Shown here piece after piece: positions 49,667 through 59,574 of a stretch of DNA of 64,000 bases (position 1 is its first letter; each line of letters begins with the position of its first letter). A program made the translations under genes and the position numbers. The notes beneath the pieces are model-generated. The model saw only the letters and a list, made by a program, of their open reading frames with translations, searched no databases and was not told the DNA's origin. Source of the DNA: Metarhizium brunneum (lineage: Eukaryota > Ascomycota > Sordariomycetes > Hypocreales > Clavicipitaceae); assembly GCF_013426205.1 (NCBI RefSeq), contig NC_089427.1, positions 3,410,001-3,474,000 on the forward strand, written 5' to 3'.

Positions 49667-49960
49667 TCATCGCATCAGTCTTCCTGTCCCATTACATATG
49701 TGGCAAGTATCGCACATTGGTTGAGGAGTCCCATAACGGCCCCAATAGGCTCGACGTTGTTCACAAGCCGCCGTATGTCGCTGTTCGCAAAGGTTTGGGC
49801 GACCACCACAGTAGGTACAGGAGAATTCCACAGTTTCTCTGACTGTAGCCTCGTACTCGCCACTTCCTCTGCAAATCTCGCAATGTGGATTCGGTCGCGA
49901 GTAACCACGGCTCGTCGTAGAATCGCGGCTGGACCCGTTGGAGCTACGTGAACCTGGCAT
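49667..49960 (-). CDS. Small CxxC zinc-finger protein (DnaJ-type CxxCxGxG motifs), 97 aa
   Basis: The frame starts at ATG 49960. After a Ser/Arg-rich N-terminus of ~25 residues come CEICRGSGEYEATVRETVEF, CTYCGG and, at the end, CDTCHICNGTG, i.e. CxxCxGxG units like those in the DnaJ cysteine-rich domain, followed by a three- or four-residue tail. There is no J domain, signal peptide or membrane segment. The regular Cys pairs indicate zinc binding. Its partner is unknown; similar short proteins may act as zinc-stabilised adaptors. A frame from 49992 in another register also stays open, so an additional 5' exon is possible. Weaker spacing between the second and third motifs suggests partial degeneration. 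Confidence 0.5.
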   Translation of the reverse strand: MPGSRSSNGSSRDSTTSRGYSRPNPHCEICRGSGEYEATVRETVEFSCTYCGGRPNLCEQRHTAACEQRRAYWGRYGTPQPMCDTCHICNGTGRLMR

Positions 49961-52900
49961 GTAGACCTTGCGTAACTGCTAATATTAGCCATGTTCGTTT
50001 ATTTCGGCAATTAACGTAGAAAAGACGGGGGAGAAACGGCTCGTACAATATTTCCAAGAGCAACACTATCGAGGACAGAGTGCCGCCGTTGCTGGGCGAC
50101 TTACTTTGGGAGGGTGGATGAAATCACTGGGAAATATGTCAAGACAATATATCCTTGGTAGCACTGGGAAGCATAAACAACGATAGTGTATGTCAAAGAG
50201 GCTTAAAGCTAGTAGTCGACGAAGTGAGGGTGCTCCAGGCTCATTCTGTCCCTTTATATCCCGTCTTGGCCCAGTAAAAGCCCCAACCATCAGTCCCAGG
50301 CTGTTACACGGAGGTCACGTAGCAATGGAGGCACGTGCCGTCCCTTGAATATTTTATTTTGCCCTCCCGGGGGCTGCTGGCGGCGACATCTCGCCATGTT
50401 GCTTATGGTGTCAAGGGCCTCACGGCTTTCAACACTAAAACGGCAAGATGGTGATAATCCACAAAGATATGTACCGACACTACAGTTCAAGCTAATAATA
50501 GTAATTCAAGGTCATTTAGACCAACTCAATTTTTAACTGCATGAGAAATGTGATTCTGGTGGCACACTTGGGGACTATTATTAACTTATTAACGAAGCAA
50601 AGATGCATTCCATCTCTTTCCCGTTTTGCTTAATAAGGCTCATCGACCCCTCGAGGCCTTGAGAAAAGCAAAACCTATGATGCCAAAGCGGATTATTACT
50701 GGATATGACGTCGTTTCCAAGCCCCTCTATAAGCCCATGTCACAAATGCCTACCCTGTTGCGAAGAATGATCTCGAGGTGCGCAAACACTCCTTCCCTCC
50801 CGCTATACATCTCGTTTCTATACGTACATTACTCCAGTGATGTGAGCGCACTCCAGTGTACTGGGCTTTTGCTTTTGCAGCATTTGGTCCCGCTGCCCAG
50901 ACTGTCTCTGGATAGTCTTCTTCGTCATGAAGTACATGAAGGCCAAGAATCTCTCCCCTGCGCCAGTTGTTTCTATGATGCCTCTTGCCATGTGTTTTTT
51001 ACCTAGCCGCCCCACTCTTTTTTGATTCCGCCTCTATCATCTATCCGTTATGAATTACTGACGAGTCCCATATGACAATTGGTAATGTCCTGTAGTATCA
51101 GATGGGCAGGTACAGCTCTTTGGCTCGAGGGCATGTCATCGAGAATACTCCCACTGGGATCCAAAGCAGTCCTCTTTAAATTTATAAATTTCACCATTAC
51201 AAATAATCAAGACACCTTGGGCAGCAGGGACAAGCTCCTCTGTTGACCTTGACTTCCCGGACATGGCCTTCTCCGAGGGCATGCCTACCAACCCGGTGTT
51301 CCAGACAAAAGGCCGCTGCATGACAAGCACGTATACTAGAAATGTCGGTGAAATTATTCCACAGTTTCTATTCAGTCAAGCCTTGATTCAATCCACGAAC
51401 AATAATAGGGCGTGCAACAAGTTTTGGTCCTGGCGGTGCTACTACACACGTACAGTCGAGATGGAAAACTTCCCGCGGACTCGAGTAATTTCCCTGGAAA
51501 ACACGATCGTAAATTGGCCATATCTGGGGGATATATCTGGAAGTGATATCTACCGCTCATGGTGGTTCAAGACGTCTTGATATCACATCGTGGTCTCAGA
51601 CGAGTCCCTCTTACCTCAATAATACGGTCACAAAATAGGGGCCAAGGGGCAGAAGAGACCCCAATTTCATGGCCTCAGTTAGCATCGCGACGTTGACAGA
51701 GATTTACGTATCTCATGACGTACCGTTCATCAGGTGGTGCCTTCATGATGTAGACAATTCACCTAGCCGAAGGTTGAGAAAATACATTCCTAGTTTGCCG
51801 GCGTAATGATGAAACTCTACCTCTGATCAAGTTCGCTGACACCAATAATGTCATTGATCTCTTCGAATAGCGGTTGCAACTGCATGTTTGAAGAATCCAG
51901 CCTTCTCAAGGTCGTGCTATGGTGTAAACGCAACGTCCGTCACTATACGGTATGAGGGTATACTCGAGCAACGTACCCGACACTACTGCATGATAATCAA
52001 CATTCATATCTTGCTACACGGTTTATTAGAGACTGCTTACCACGTGAACGACTTTGTGTCTAGCTCATATTGTCCCGTCAATAAGGTAGACCGAATAAAC
52101 TCCAGTATCATGTGCCTCCAAGACGGCAGGTTCCCGCGCTCCGTCGTACCATATTTATCTCCCGTATCGAGACAAATTCTGCTTCCAGGGTCCATGTTGG
52201 CATGTTCCCTGGCCAAATGTCTCCACAGACAAACATGCCAAGGTACTTCAGAGTACTTCAGACCCGAGGTGTTCTCATTTCCGCCAACCAAGGGAGTACT
52301 CGGCCGGGAATGCCATTGCCCAACAACACCCTGATGGGGAAAACCAGATACGGGCCTTTTCCAACAAATGCGACATCATATCTTGGCCAGGCATGCTGGC
52401 CCGCTGCTCTCATGTTTCACGCTGCCAGGCACTGCCTCCCCCAGGCAACACATCCTGATAATTCGTCCGGGTATACTACAGGATCCCGCTATACCAGGCG
52501 CGCTTTACGATTCCACATATTGAATGGGGTGTATTCAATGCCGTAGGCGGCATACAATCCCACTTTAGAAATCCCTGCAAGCACCAGCCCCCTTAATACC
52601 GCCGCGGTTGCCGTTGCAAGAGTTACATTCGCTTACGACAATATCTGCCCTCAAGCCGGGGCAGCCCGTCTATTGTCATTGCATCGTCCGCCGACGGATG
52701 GGTTCGAAATTGCTTGAGATGGGAAGCAAATCTGCGCCTTCCAATATAGCACAGCACACAGCGAGTCCTGGGCGGCTGTACAGTCGAATACCAGCGGTAC
52801 AACTTGAAATAATCCAATAGTCTAAAAGGCGAAGTCATGTCTGATTATTATTATTACGACACCAAAGCCTTACACATGCAGGATGAGGCAGTTCCATTTT

Positions 52901-52968
52901 CCTTTCAACCCCGTATTATTCATCCTCACACTATAGAATACCAGTCATTCGAACTACACTACACTACT
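49961..52968. other. Gene-poor 3-kb spacer with possible relics
   Basis: Coding-like but interrupted stretches occur on the minus strand at about 52050-52560 (WPRYDVAFVGKGPYLVFPIR and LKYLGMFVCGDIW, with stops between) and 50640-50800. None gives a complete model. No RNA gene or repeat is recognised. Confidence 0.35.
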
Positions 52969-54144
52969 TTACAAGAGGAGACCAAAGGCAGCCAGGACAA
53001 GGGCACCAGCAGCCTGCAGAGAAGCGGCACCAGCAGTAACAGGCGGCTGGGCAGGGGTAGTCCCGTTGTTGTTATTAACAGGCTTATCACCAGAGGTAAG
53101 GACGTAGCAGCCATCAACGACGGTGCAAGTCTGCCCGCTGGGATACTGATGAGCCGGGTTGCAGCTATACCGGCCCTGGCTATCAGTCGAGCCGGGAGCA
53201 GGGCAGGCCGCACCCGAGGGCTGGGGAGGCTGGACGGCACTGGTGGTGGGAGCAGGCCCGTTGTCGACAGGCTTGCCGTCGGAGCCGCAGAGGAAGTAGC
53301 AGCCCTGGATGGCAACGCAGCTCTGGCCGTTGGGGTACTGGTGGGCAGGGTTGCAGCTATATCGGCCCTGGCTGTCTGTCGATCCGGGGGCAGGGCAGGC
53401 GGCGGCAGTCTCGGTGGGAGCAGGAGCATTATCAACGGGCTTGCCGTCGGAGCCGCAGAGGAAGTAGCAGCCCTGGATGGCAACACAGCTCTGGCCGTTG
53501 GGGTACTGGTGGGCAGGGTTGCAGCTATACCGGCCCTGGCTGTCGGTTGAGCCCGGGGCAGGGCAAGCGGCAGCAGTCTCGCTAGGCTTAGCAGGGCTGT
53601 TGATGACGGGCTTTCCATCGGGGCCGAGGAGGAAGAGGCAGCCGTCGACTTGGCCGCAGGTCTGGCCGTTGGGATACTGGTGGGCCGGGTTGCAGCTATA
53701 CCGTCCCTTGCTATCAGTCGAGCCGGGAGCAGGGCAGGCGGCAGCAGTCTCGGTAGGCTGGGCAGCAGTGGTAGGGCTGTTGTTGACAGGCTTGCCATCA
53801 GGGCCGAAGAGGTAGGGGCACCCGTCGTCGATTTCGCAAGTCTGGCCGTTGGGATACTGGTGAGCCGGGTTGCAGCTATAACGGCCCTCGCTATCAGTCG
53901 AGCCGGCAGCAGGGCAGGCGGCAGCAGTCTCGCTGGGCTGGGCTGGGCTGTTGTTCACGGGCTTTCCATCAGAGCCGACGAGGAAGGGGCACCCGTCGAC
54001 GACGGCGCAAGTCTGGCCGTTGGGATACTGATGAGCCAGGTTGCAGCTATAGCGGCCCTGGCTATCAGTCGAGCCGGCGGCTGGGCAGTCGGCGGCGGCC
54101 ACGGCGGTGGCGCCAACAAGAGTTGCGATGAACGAGGCCTTCAT
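52969..54144 (-). CDS. GPI-anchored cell-wall protein with six Cys-rich tandem repeats, 391 aa
   Basis: An intronless frame. It has a signal peptide (MKASFIATLVGATAVAAA), then six repeats of 56-64 residues, each with the core GRYSCNPAHQYPNGQTC preceded by CPAPGSTDS and followed by DGC or QGC, i.e. four cysteines per unit. Units are joined by Pro/Thr/Ser-rich linkers (NSPAQPSETAAA type). The C-terminus is a hydrophobic tail (AAGALVLAAFGLLL) after small residues (TAGAAS), the pattern of a GPI attachment signal. The design fits a covalently anchored wall protein or adhesin that displays repeated small disulfide modules; the ligand is unknown. Repeats 4 and 5 are almost identical, so repeat number may vary between strains. 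A TATA box lies 121 bp upstream. Long plus-strand frames over the repeats are shadows. Confidence 0.9.
   Translation of the reverse strand: MKASFIATLVGATAVAAADCPAAGSTDSQGRYSCNLAHQYPNGQTCAVVDGCPFLVGSDGKPVNNSPAQPSETAAACPAAGSTDSEGRYSCNPAHQYPNGQTCEIDDGCPYLFGPDGKPVNNSPTTAAQPTETAAACPAPGSTDSKGRYSCNPAHQYPNGQTCGQVDGCLFLLGPDGKPVINSPAKPSETAAACPAPGSTDSQGRYSCNPAHQYPNGQSCVAIQGCYFLCGSDGKPVDNAPAPTETAAACPAPGSTDSQGRYSCNPAHQYPNGQSCVAIQGCYFLCGSDGKPVDNGPAPTTSAVQPPQPSGAACPAPGSTDSQGRYSCNPAHQYPSGQTCTVVDGCYVLTSGDKPVNNNNGTTPAQPPVTAGAASLQAAGALVLAAFGLLL
53100..54110 (-). repeat. Six tandem coding repeats of about 168-192 bp
   Basis: The landmark GCAGCTAT on the plus strand recurs at 53161, 53353, 53521, 53692, 53872 and 54053. 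Spacing is therefore 192, 168, 171, 180 and 181 bp. The units around 53353 and 53521 are the most alike. Confidence 0.9.
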
Positions 54145-56700
54145 TTTGAATTAGGATGGATCAGCTTGTTCTGTGAGCGAGTGAATATGTCTTTTCAGAA
54201 ACGACTGCGAGTTGTTGATGGGGAAGCTACCTTGGCTGGAGGGCAAGCCGTGGCCGGGCCTCGATATATATACATAACTCGCCCTACAGACATGTATCTA
54301 GGCCGACGACCCGGTCAACGAGCTGTCCCCCACGTTTTGCCGCATGCCGGCCCTGGATAGTCGGAGTGACCGGATGTTTTGATCACGGTGCTAAACGACA
54401 GTGACTATACGGTAGGAAGGGTGGGTTTCTGATGTCACATAGTCGTGAGGATGACGGGTCGTGTTCCGAAAACAACATGTATACGAAACCGCACGGCCAA
54501 TTAGACCCAGCCTGGTCGTATCATGACCTTGGCCACGCTGTGGATATAATGCGCTCTTGTCCCAGATCGGTCTGGTGTCTTTGATCAACAATACGGCGCC
54601 GTGGAGAGACAGAAACAAAGGCTAGCGCACTCCCTCTAGCAAGAGACTAGGCCAGGAGCGCATGCCAAATTCCAGGGCTGGGTGAAGACGAAGCCGTCGG
54701 TGGATGTGGCCGCCGGCTGTTGTTGTTTTGTTGTCGTTGCCATTGTGATCATGTCTCATCCCACGATGCTGTTCCTTGGAGCACGTTGCCCGCACGCGGC
54801 CTTATCAAGGACTCAAGGGCGTATCTGCTGAAATCCTTTCATTTAGGAATACGAGGCAACATTGAAAGCAGCGGAATTGTCCCCACCGCAAGTCTTCACC
54901 ATCATCAGACGATGACGCATGGATGTCCGAGTATTTGCTGGACCCGAGCTCGATTAAGCTTTTCATGGTTGCCCTGAGCTTCAGCCCATTCATCCTCCCC
55001 GGTCGTCAATGACGCCAAGTCGCCTTCCATTTCAGAGGGGAAAACCTTCGTATAGCACAGCATGGCTCTCTGGCTTATTCGACTGGGCGGCCATGGCCCC
55101 TTGCTGTCGGTATTCGTGTGTGCGGAGTTGTCAAGGAACGCGGACGGCAGGGACAACTTGCATCGGCCAATGAGACGGCGCGGCCAACCGAGCCCCTCGA
55201 TCGGTTAAGTGTTCCCGCCCCAGCCCCGCAGACTGGTCGTAGTTGGCCCGAGCAGAAAAATCGCCACAGACGCGGTTTAGCGCGAAGCGGTTTCCCGAGT
55301 TCGTTCCTTGTCGAGTGAGTCGTTGGCGCAACTGGTTCGCATCATCATCTTTGCCTGCTTGGTAAGGCGTAAGGGAATTTGGGCAACCTACATGCCCTTA
55401 TTCAAGCATTGGTTCCATCAGCCTCTACCATTGATCTAAGGTTCCTCATATAAAATCATGCAGGGGGTTGCACGGCAAAATTAATTTAAAAGGAACGGGA
55501 AGGACGTGCCTCGTGATAAATTAATATGGGGCATGCTCGCAGCCAAGCAATCGCACGTGTCAGAACAAGTAGAAAAGCGGGTCACATCTCGCCCGGAAGT
55601 TGAGAAGACCCTGTGAATCTCACGATTCTGAACATTCCTTGACGCAATTCCTCAATTTAGTAATCAATGTTGCTGCATTCTTGGACACTCACCCGCCGAG
55701 CCTTATGCGGGCACGCTTTGCTCATGAGCCGGATTCCAGTGGCCGGAACGACACATATACCGTGAGACAAAGATATAAAGGCAATGCAAAGCTGCAAACA
55801 TGGAAGCGATGGATGAGCGACTACGTTGCAGACCAACATGCCACCAGCCATGTCCTCGTTTTCCAGCACCGACTCGCCCGTTTTACCATGAGGCAGCAGC
55901 TGTGCGCGGTGCTTGCAAGACGCTATGATGCGAGGCTTTGGCTAGTCTATTTCCACTGTGGCCCTTCGTATCCAGCGGTGCTATGATGCGAACCGTCCAG
56001 CTGAGGGCTCTGGCTATGGCAGCTATGGCCTCCTGTCCAGCTGGAAATATGGGGATGGCGGCGCTATTCCCGTGCGTAGTTCGTATATCATGGACGTGCT
56101 GGCCTGAGTGAGGATCTGAGCCCATTGGTGTATGTACGAGTGTTTTTCAGCCTTGCAATGTTTGGAACGTTACATGTCTAGTCTTGACCCGACGTCCCAC
56201 CTGCCCCTGGGCTTCCCATCTTGCTCCAATATAGCTGAAGTGCTTTGGGGCTTTGGGCATTGAGGCGTCTTTCCACGTCGATGACGGCCAGTTGCCTGCC
56301 GCGGAGATGGTCTCCAGGCTCTTCGAGAATGGTACCCGGTTGTCGACCGTGCATTGCGTCTATTCTATTTTTATGTTTATTTCTTTTCTTTTCATTAAGC
56401 CTGTTGCAGTCCCGGTCCCCTACCAAAAAATATGGCAGCTTGCTTCGTCTGGGGCAATAGTACCGTGGTTGCTATGTCGGGCAAACGGAATCATACGGAC
56501 TGGTGAAACCAAGCAAGCAATGCTTCTATTTGGGAGGCCAAACGTACCCGTCGGTGCCAATTACTACAGTTTTGTTATTAGTAACACCATCAAATCCCAG
56601 GCAGGCTCCGTTCTTGAGCAACTTCTTTACGGTCAACAAGCCATTGATAGTAAGATTCCAAAAGCGTCGACCGTCTCACTCAATCAAGCTAGTTAACTGC
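54145..56700. other. Gene-poor spacer
   Basis: The first ~300 bp is the promoter of the GPI-protein gene. A 128-codon plus frame at 55600-55986 and coding-like text at 56250-56360 (ASFHVDDGQLPAAEMVSRLF) may be fragments, but no full gene emerges. Confidence 0.4.
54265..54272 (-). promoter_or_regulatory. TATA box of the GPI-protein gene
   Basis: TATATATA, about 121 bp upstream of the minus-strand ATG at 54144, in an otherwise GC-rich flank. Confidence 0.5.
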
Positions 56701-56850
56701 GACAAGGGCTCAGTAGAGAGCTTGGAGCAATAACTCAATGGGGCTAGTAACAGTCTTCGGTATCACAAGTCATTGGGACCAAATGGTCTTGTTCATACAA
56801 AGCGGTGGTTCCTCGAGCCCTAGGGTCTCGCGATCAGTACCCTCGTGCAA
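56701..56850 (+). repeat. Dispersed element, copy C (MITE-like, most diverged)
   Basis: It shares with copies A and B GACAAGGG, GAGCTTGGAGCAAT, AACTCAAT, CTAGTAACAGTCTTCGGTAT, GACCAAA, TAGGGTCTCG and CCCTCGTG in order. The middle is shorter and more changed. Confidence 0.55.
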
Positions 56851-57191
56851 GATCTGTGTGATATGAACAACCTGAAGTCTGGACTTTTCGATCAGCCATA
56901 AAATTGGTCTTCAATTCTATACCAAGATAGATCCATTCATGGACCGTGCCACGAATAACTAATAGCTAAACATGGAGTGATACTTGCTGTTAACTGGTGG
57001 TCGTTCATCACAGCGTGTTATAACCGTTCCTAAACTGACCAAGATCACTGGCAGTTTTGCTAAATAGTAGAAGTGCCATAAAGCTATCGCGACCAAGACT
57101 GGTCGTACGTACCAAATATATCGGGCAACTGATAGGAACTTTTCCATCGCCGCCAAAGCCGTGTAAAAGGCCAATATGAATGATTTGAATG

Positions 57192-57416
57192 ACCCTGAAA
57201 ACAGGATTTGTTTTTCGTCCTGGTACATGGTGGATTAACCTTGAAGCCCTCGAAAGTGATGAATAGGCTCTCGAAGCATACCAGTTGGCGTTGGCAAGAC
57301 AGCTGGGCATCATCAAAACTTTGCCTCGCGTTTCCGACGACCACCTTTGGACCGAGACAAAGGCGATCTATTCGTCAAAACCTATGCTGTTGCTCAGATC
57401 CTATGCCCACTTTTGA
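57192..57416 (+). pseudogene. Gene fragment with in-frame TAG
   Basis: The frame reads TLKTGFVFRPGTWWINLEAL, then TAG at 57264 (one change from CAG), then ALEAYQLALARQLGIIKTL and further protein-like sequence to TGA at 57414. The composition is clearly better than in the other frames. The family is not recognised. Confidence 0.4.
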
Positions 57417-58591
57417 ATGCGACACTTTTGAATGCGAAAGCTTTTGTTCCTTTCATCTCATTCCTTGGTAAAATATGTTTAGCACCAAGAAGCTATTTTT
57501 TAATACTAAAAGCGTTGTGGCGATTTGGTAGGAAAGTCGCGAGTTATTGCGATGATAAGTCTTCTTCATGTAGTTACCAAGTCTCGGTTGCTCCTATGAC
57601 CCTAACCCTAAACTACCCGCACGGCACCCCCTTTATCAGGCGGTCCGAAGCGCGCCTCCTGTCGACATGCACAGGTATGGCTAGACAATTGACGCCTATG
57701 GCTAGACAGAAGCAACAGCACCGTCAGATACAAGAGTCAGCTGGTTATCGATCGGTACTTACTATTGCGAGGAAACAAGGTAATTCTCTCATGAAAGCGC
57801 TGCGGCCAACTCTTGGTAGGCTATCCCCAGGTCATCTCCGAACAATCCTCCCATACAAAACTCGTCCCATCGACGGCTTTCTAACGTCTAATCGCATGTA
57901 GATGAACCCTAGCTCTAGGGATGCCGCTTTCTTTGATGGCATGGCTCGAGAACCGTTGTCACCCAGGGATGCCTCGTGCCGCCAGCTACCAAGCGCTTCC
58001 TGACCACGATGGGGCAGAAGACGGTCAGCTCTTGGATGATTTCAGCACACAACTCAATTCTTAGTACAAGAGTCTAAACAAATAACAAGCACCTACATAT
58101 CGCTAGCCTCTATTTCAGAGAGAAATTCTTGATGTGGGGGACCTGGTATACTGTCATGATGCAGGCACTGCGCGAGCGCGAGTTGCGATGCAAACGGAAG
58201 CCAACCACAATGCGCCATACCAATATTCATGACGGTGGCTCCGTTGCCGGTAATCTCCTCCTCAACGATGCGAGAGGGGCACCAAGTTGAAAAATTCTAC
58301 GAGGAAGCACGGAAATGCGTGTCCAAGCTCACAGACTCCTAGGGGCAGACCCAACAACCCAACATCTGGGCATTGGCCGCGACTTCTTGGCATCTGCGTC
58401 TTTGCTCCGCTACACAATTTCTTTTTTATGAAGGCATCACGTTTTATTTGTTGGTTCTTACACGGGCCGCTGGACATGGAGTCTGGGCGTCAGAAAACTC
58501 ATGCGGCTCCGGACTGTGTCCCAGATATTTCCCCGGAACTTGGCCCCTAGCCCTAGCAACTCCCAGACCACGACTGAAGACTACATTCACA
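57417..58591. other. Spacer before the surface-protein gene; two telomere-like repeats
   Basis: A 13-base CCTAACCCTAAAC stretch (57601-57613) equals about two fungal telomere repeats, too few to call a telomere. At 57950-58060 a short coding-like piece (SYQALPDHDGAEDGQLLDDF) ends in TAG. No full gene is seen. Confidence 0.4.
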
Positions 58592-59512
58592 ATGGTCGGG
58601 TTGCAATTGTTCATTTTCAGCCTTGTCTCCTGCCTCGGACACGCCCTCACACTGTCCGAGCCGCGGGTTACAAACACGACCACAAACACCACGGCGACCC
58701 TCAGGGCCAGGTCGGCACCCCCTTCGCGCACGTCAATCTGTGGATATTCAACGGGAGACCCATCCAAGCCCTGGTCGGCACCAGATGGATACGACTGCCG
58801 TGTAGACACTTCTCACGGCCTCTGGGGGTTCTGTCCCACGACCATCATTGCCGCACCAGACTGTAGTTTAGGCGGCTACTGCTTCGACGACACCTCCTGT
58901 CAGACCGGATGCGGCCGACTTCGCAACAACACGAGAATATCAACGTGGACATGGTAGGAGCCCCCTGCTCCATGTAGCTAAACAACAAACGGCTAACAAT
59001 AACTGGCCAGCACACCTGAAGACCCTTCATCAAGATACTGTTCCTTTGCGTACCTCACCTTCGGAGTTGATCAGACCTATAGCTACTATCACTGTGGCCC
59101 CGACCCCGGCACTGCTCACTTCATGGCACAGCCGACAGCCGAGATTCCCGCCACAGGCACGGATTCATCCTCCCCGTCCACGCTTCAAGGGCGCCCTTTG
59201 TCATCCGTAGCGGCTGCAACCTCGAGCTCTGGCGTCTCCCTGGCTACATCCGAGCCAACGGCTAAATCTAATTCCACCGCGGCAGAGGATAACACAAACG
59301 CCATTATTGGCGGCACCATTGGCGGTATAGCGCTGGTGTGTGGGTGCGTTGTTGCAGTGGTGTATCTGAGAAACGTGCGAGCCAAGAAAACCCCAGGGTT
59401 GCCGCCGAGTTATACGAGGGGAGCATCTCGAGAGGCAGGCACTGCGTCGCTGCGCGTGAAGACGGGTGGCTGGGGACCGAGTGAGCTGCCGGGTCTTGAG
59501 GCGAGAATTTGA
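58592..59512 (+). CDS. Single-pass surface protein with Cys-rich ectodomain, 287 aa
   Basis: Two exons, 58592-58953 and 59011-59512, across a 57-bp intron with a GGCTAAC branch site. A signal peptide (LQLFIFSLVSCLGHALT) is followed by an Asn/Thr-rich N-glycosylated stretch and a Cys-rich domain with CGYSTGDPSKPWSAPDGYDC, HGLWGFCP, GGYCFDDTSCQTGCG and, after the intron, FGVDQTYSYYHCG. A Ser/Thr-rich stalk, a membrane helix (AIIGGTIGGIALVCGCVVAV) and a basic cytosolic tail (RNVRAKK) complete it. This is a family common in Sordariomycetes with no assigned function. It is the last gene before the AT-rich tract, whose edge lies ~60 bp after the stop codon. Confidence 0.85.
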
Positions 59513-59574
59513 AGGATACTGCTAAGCGTCTTACCTTGCATACAGTGGGTCGTAGGTAATTCCGAAAAATGACT

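Noticed and set aside
53477..54360. Plus frames of 112 and 236 codons over the repeats
   Set aside because: Repetitive shadows of the GPI-protein gene, with periodic low-complexity Gly/Ala/Val sequence.
57347..57901. 184-codon plus frame
   Set aside because: It overlaps the 57192-57416 relic in another frame and has no coherent composition.
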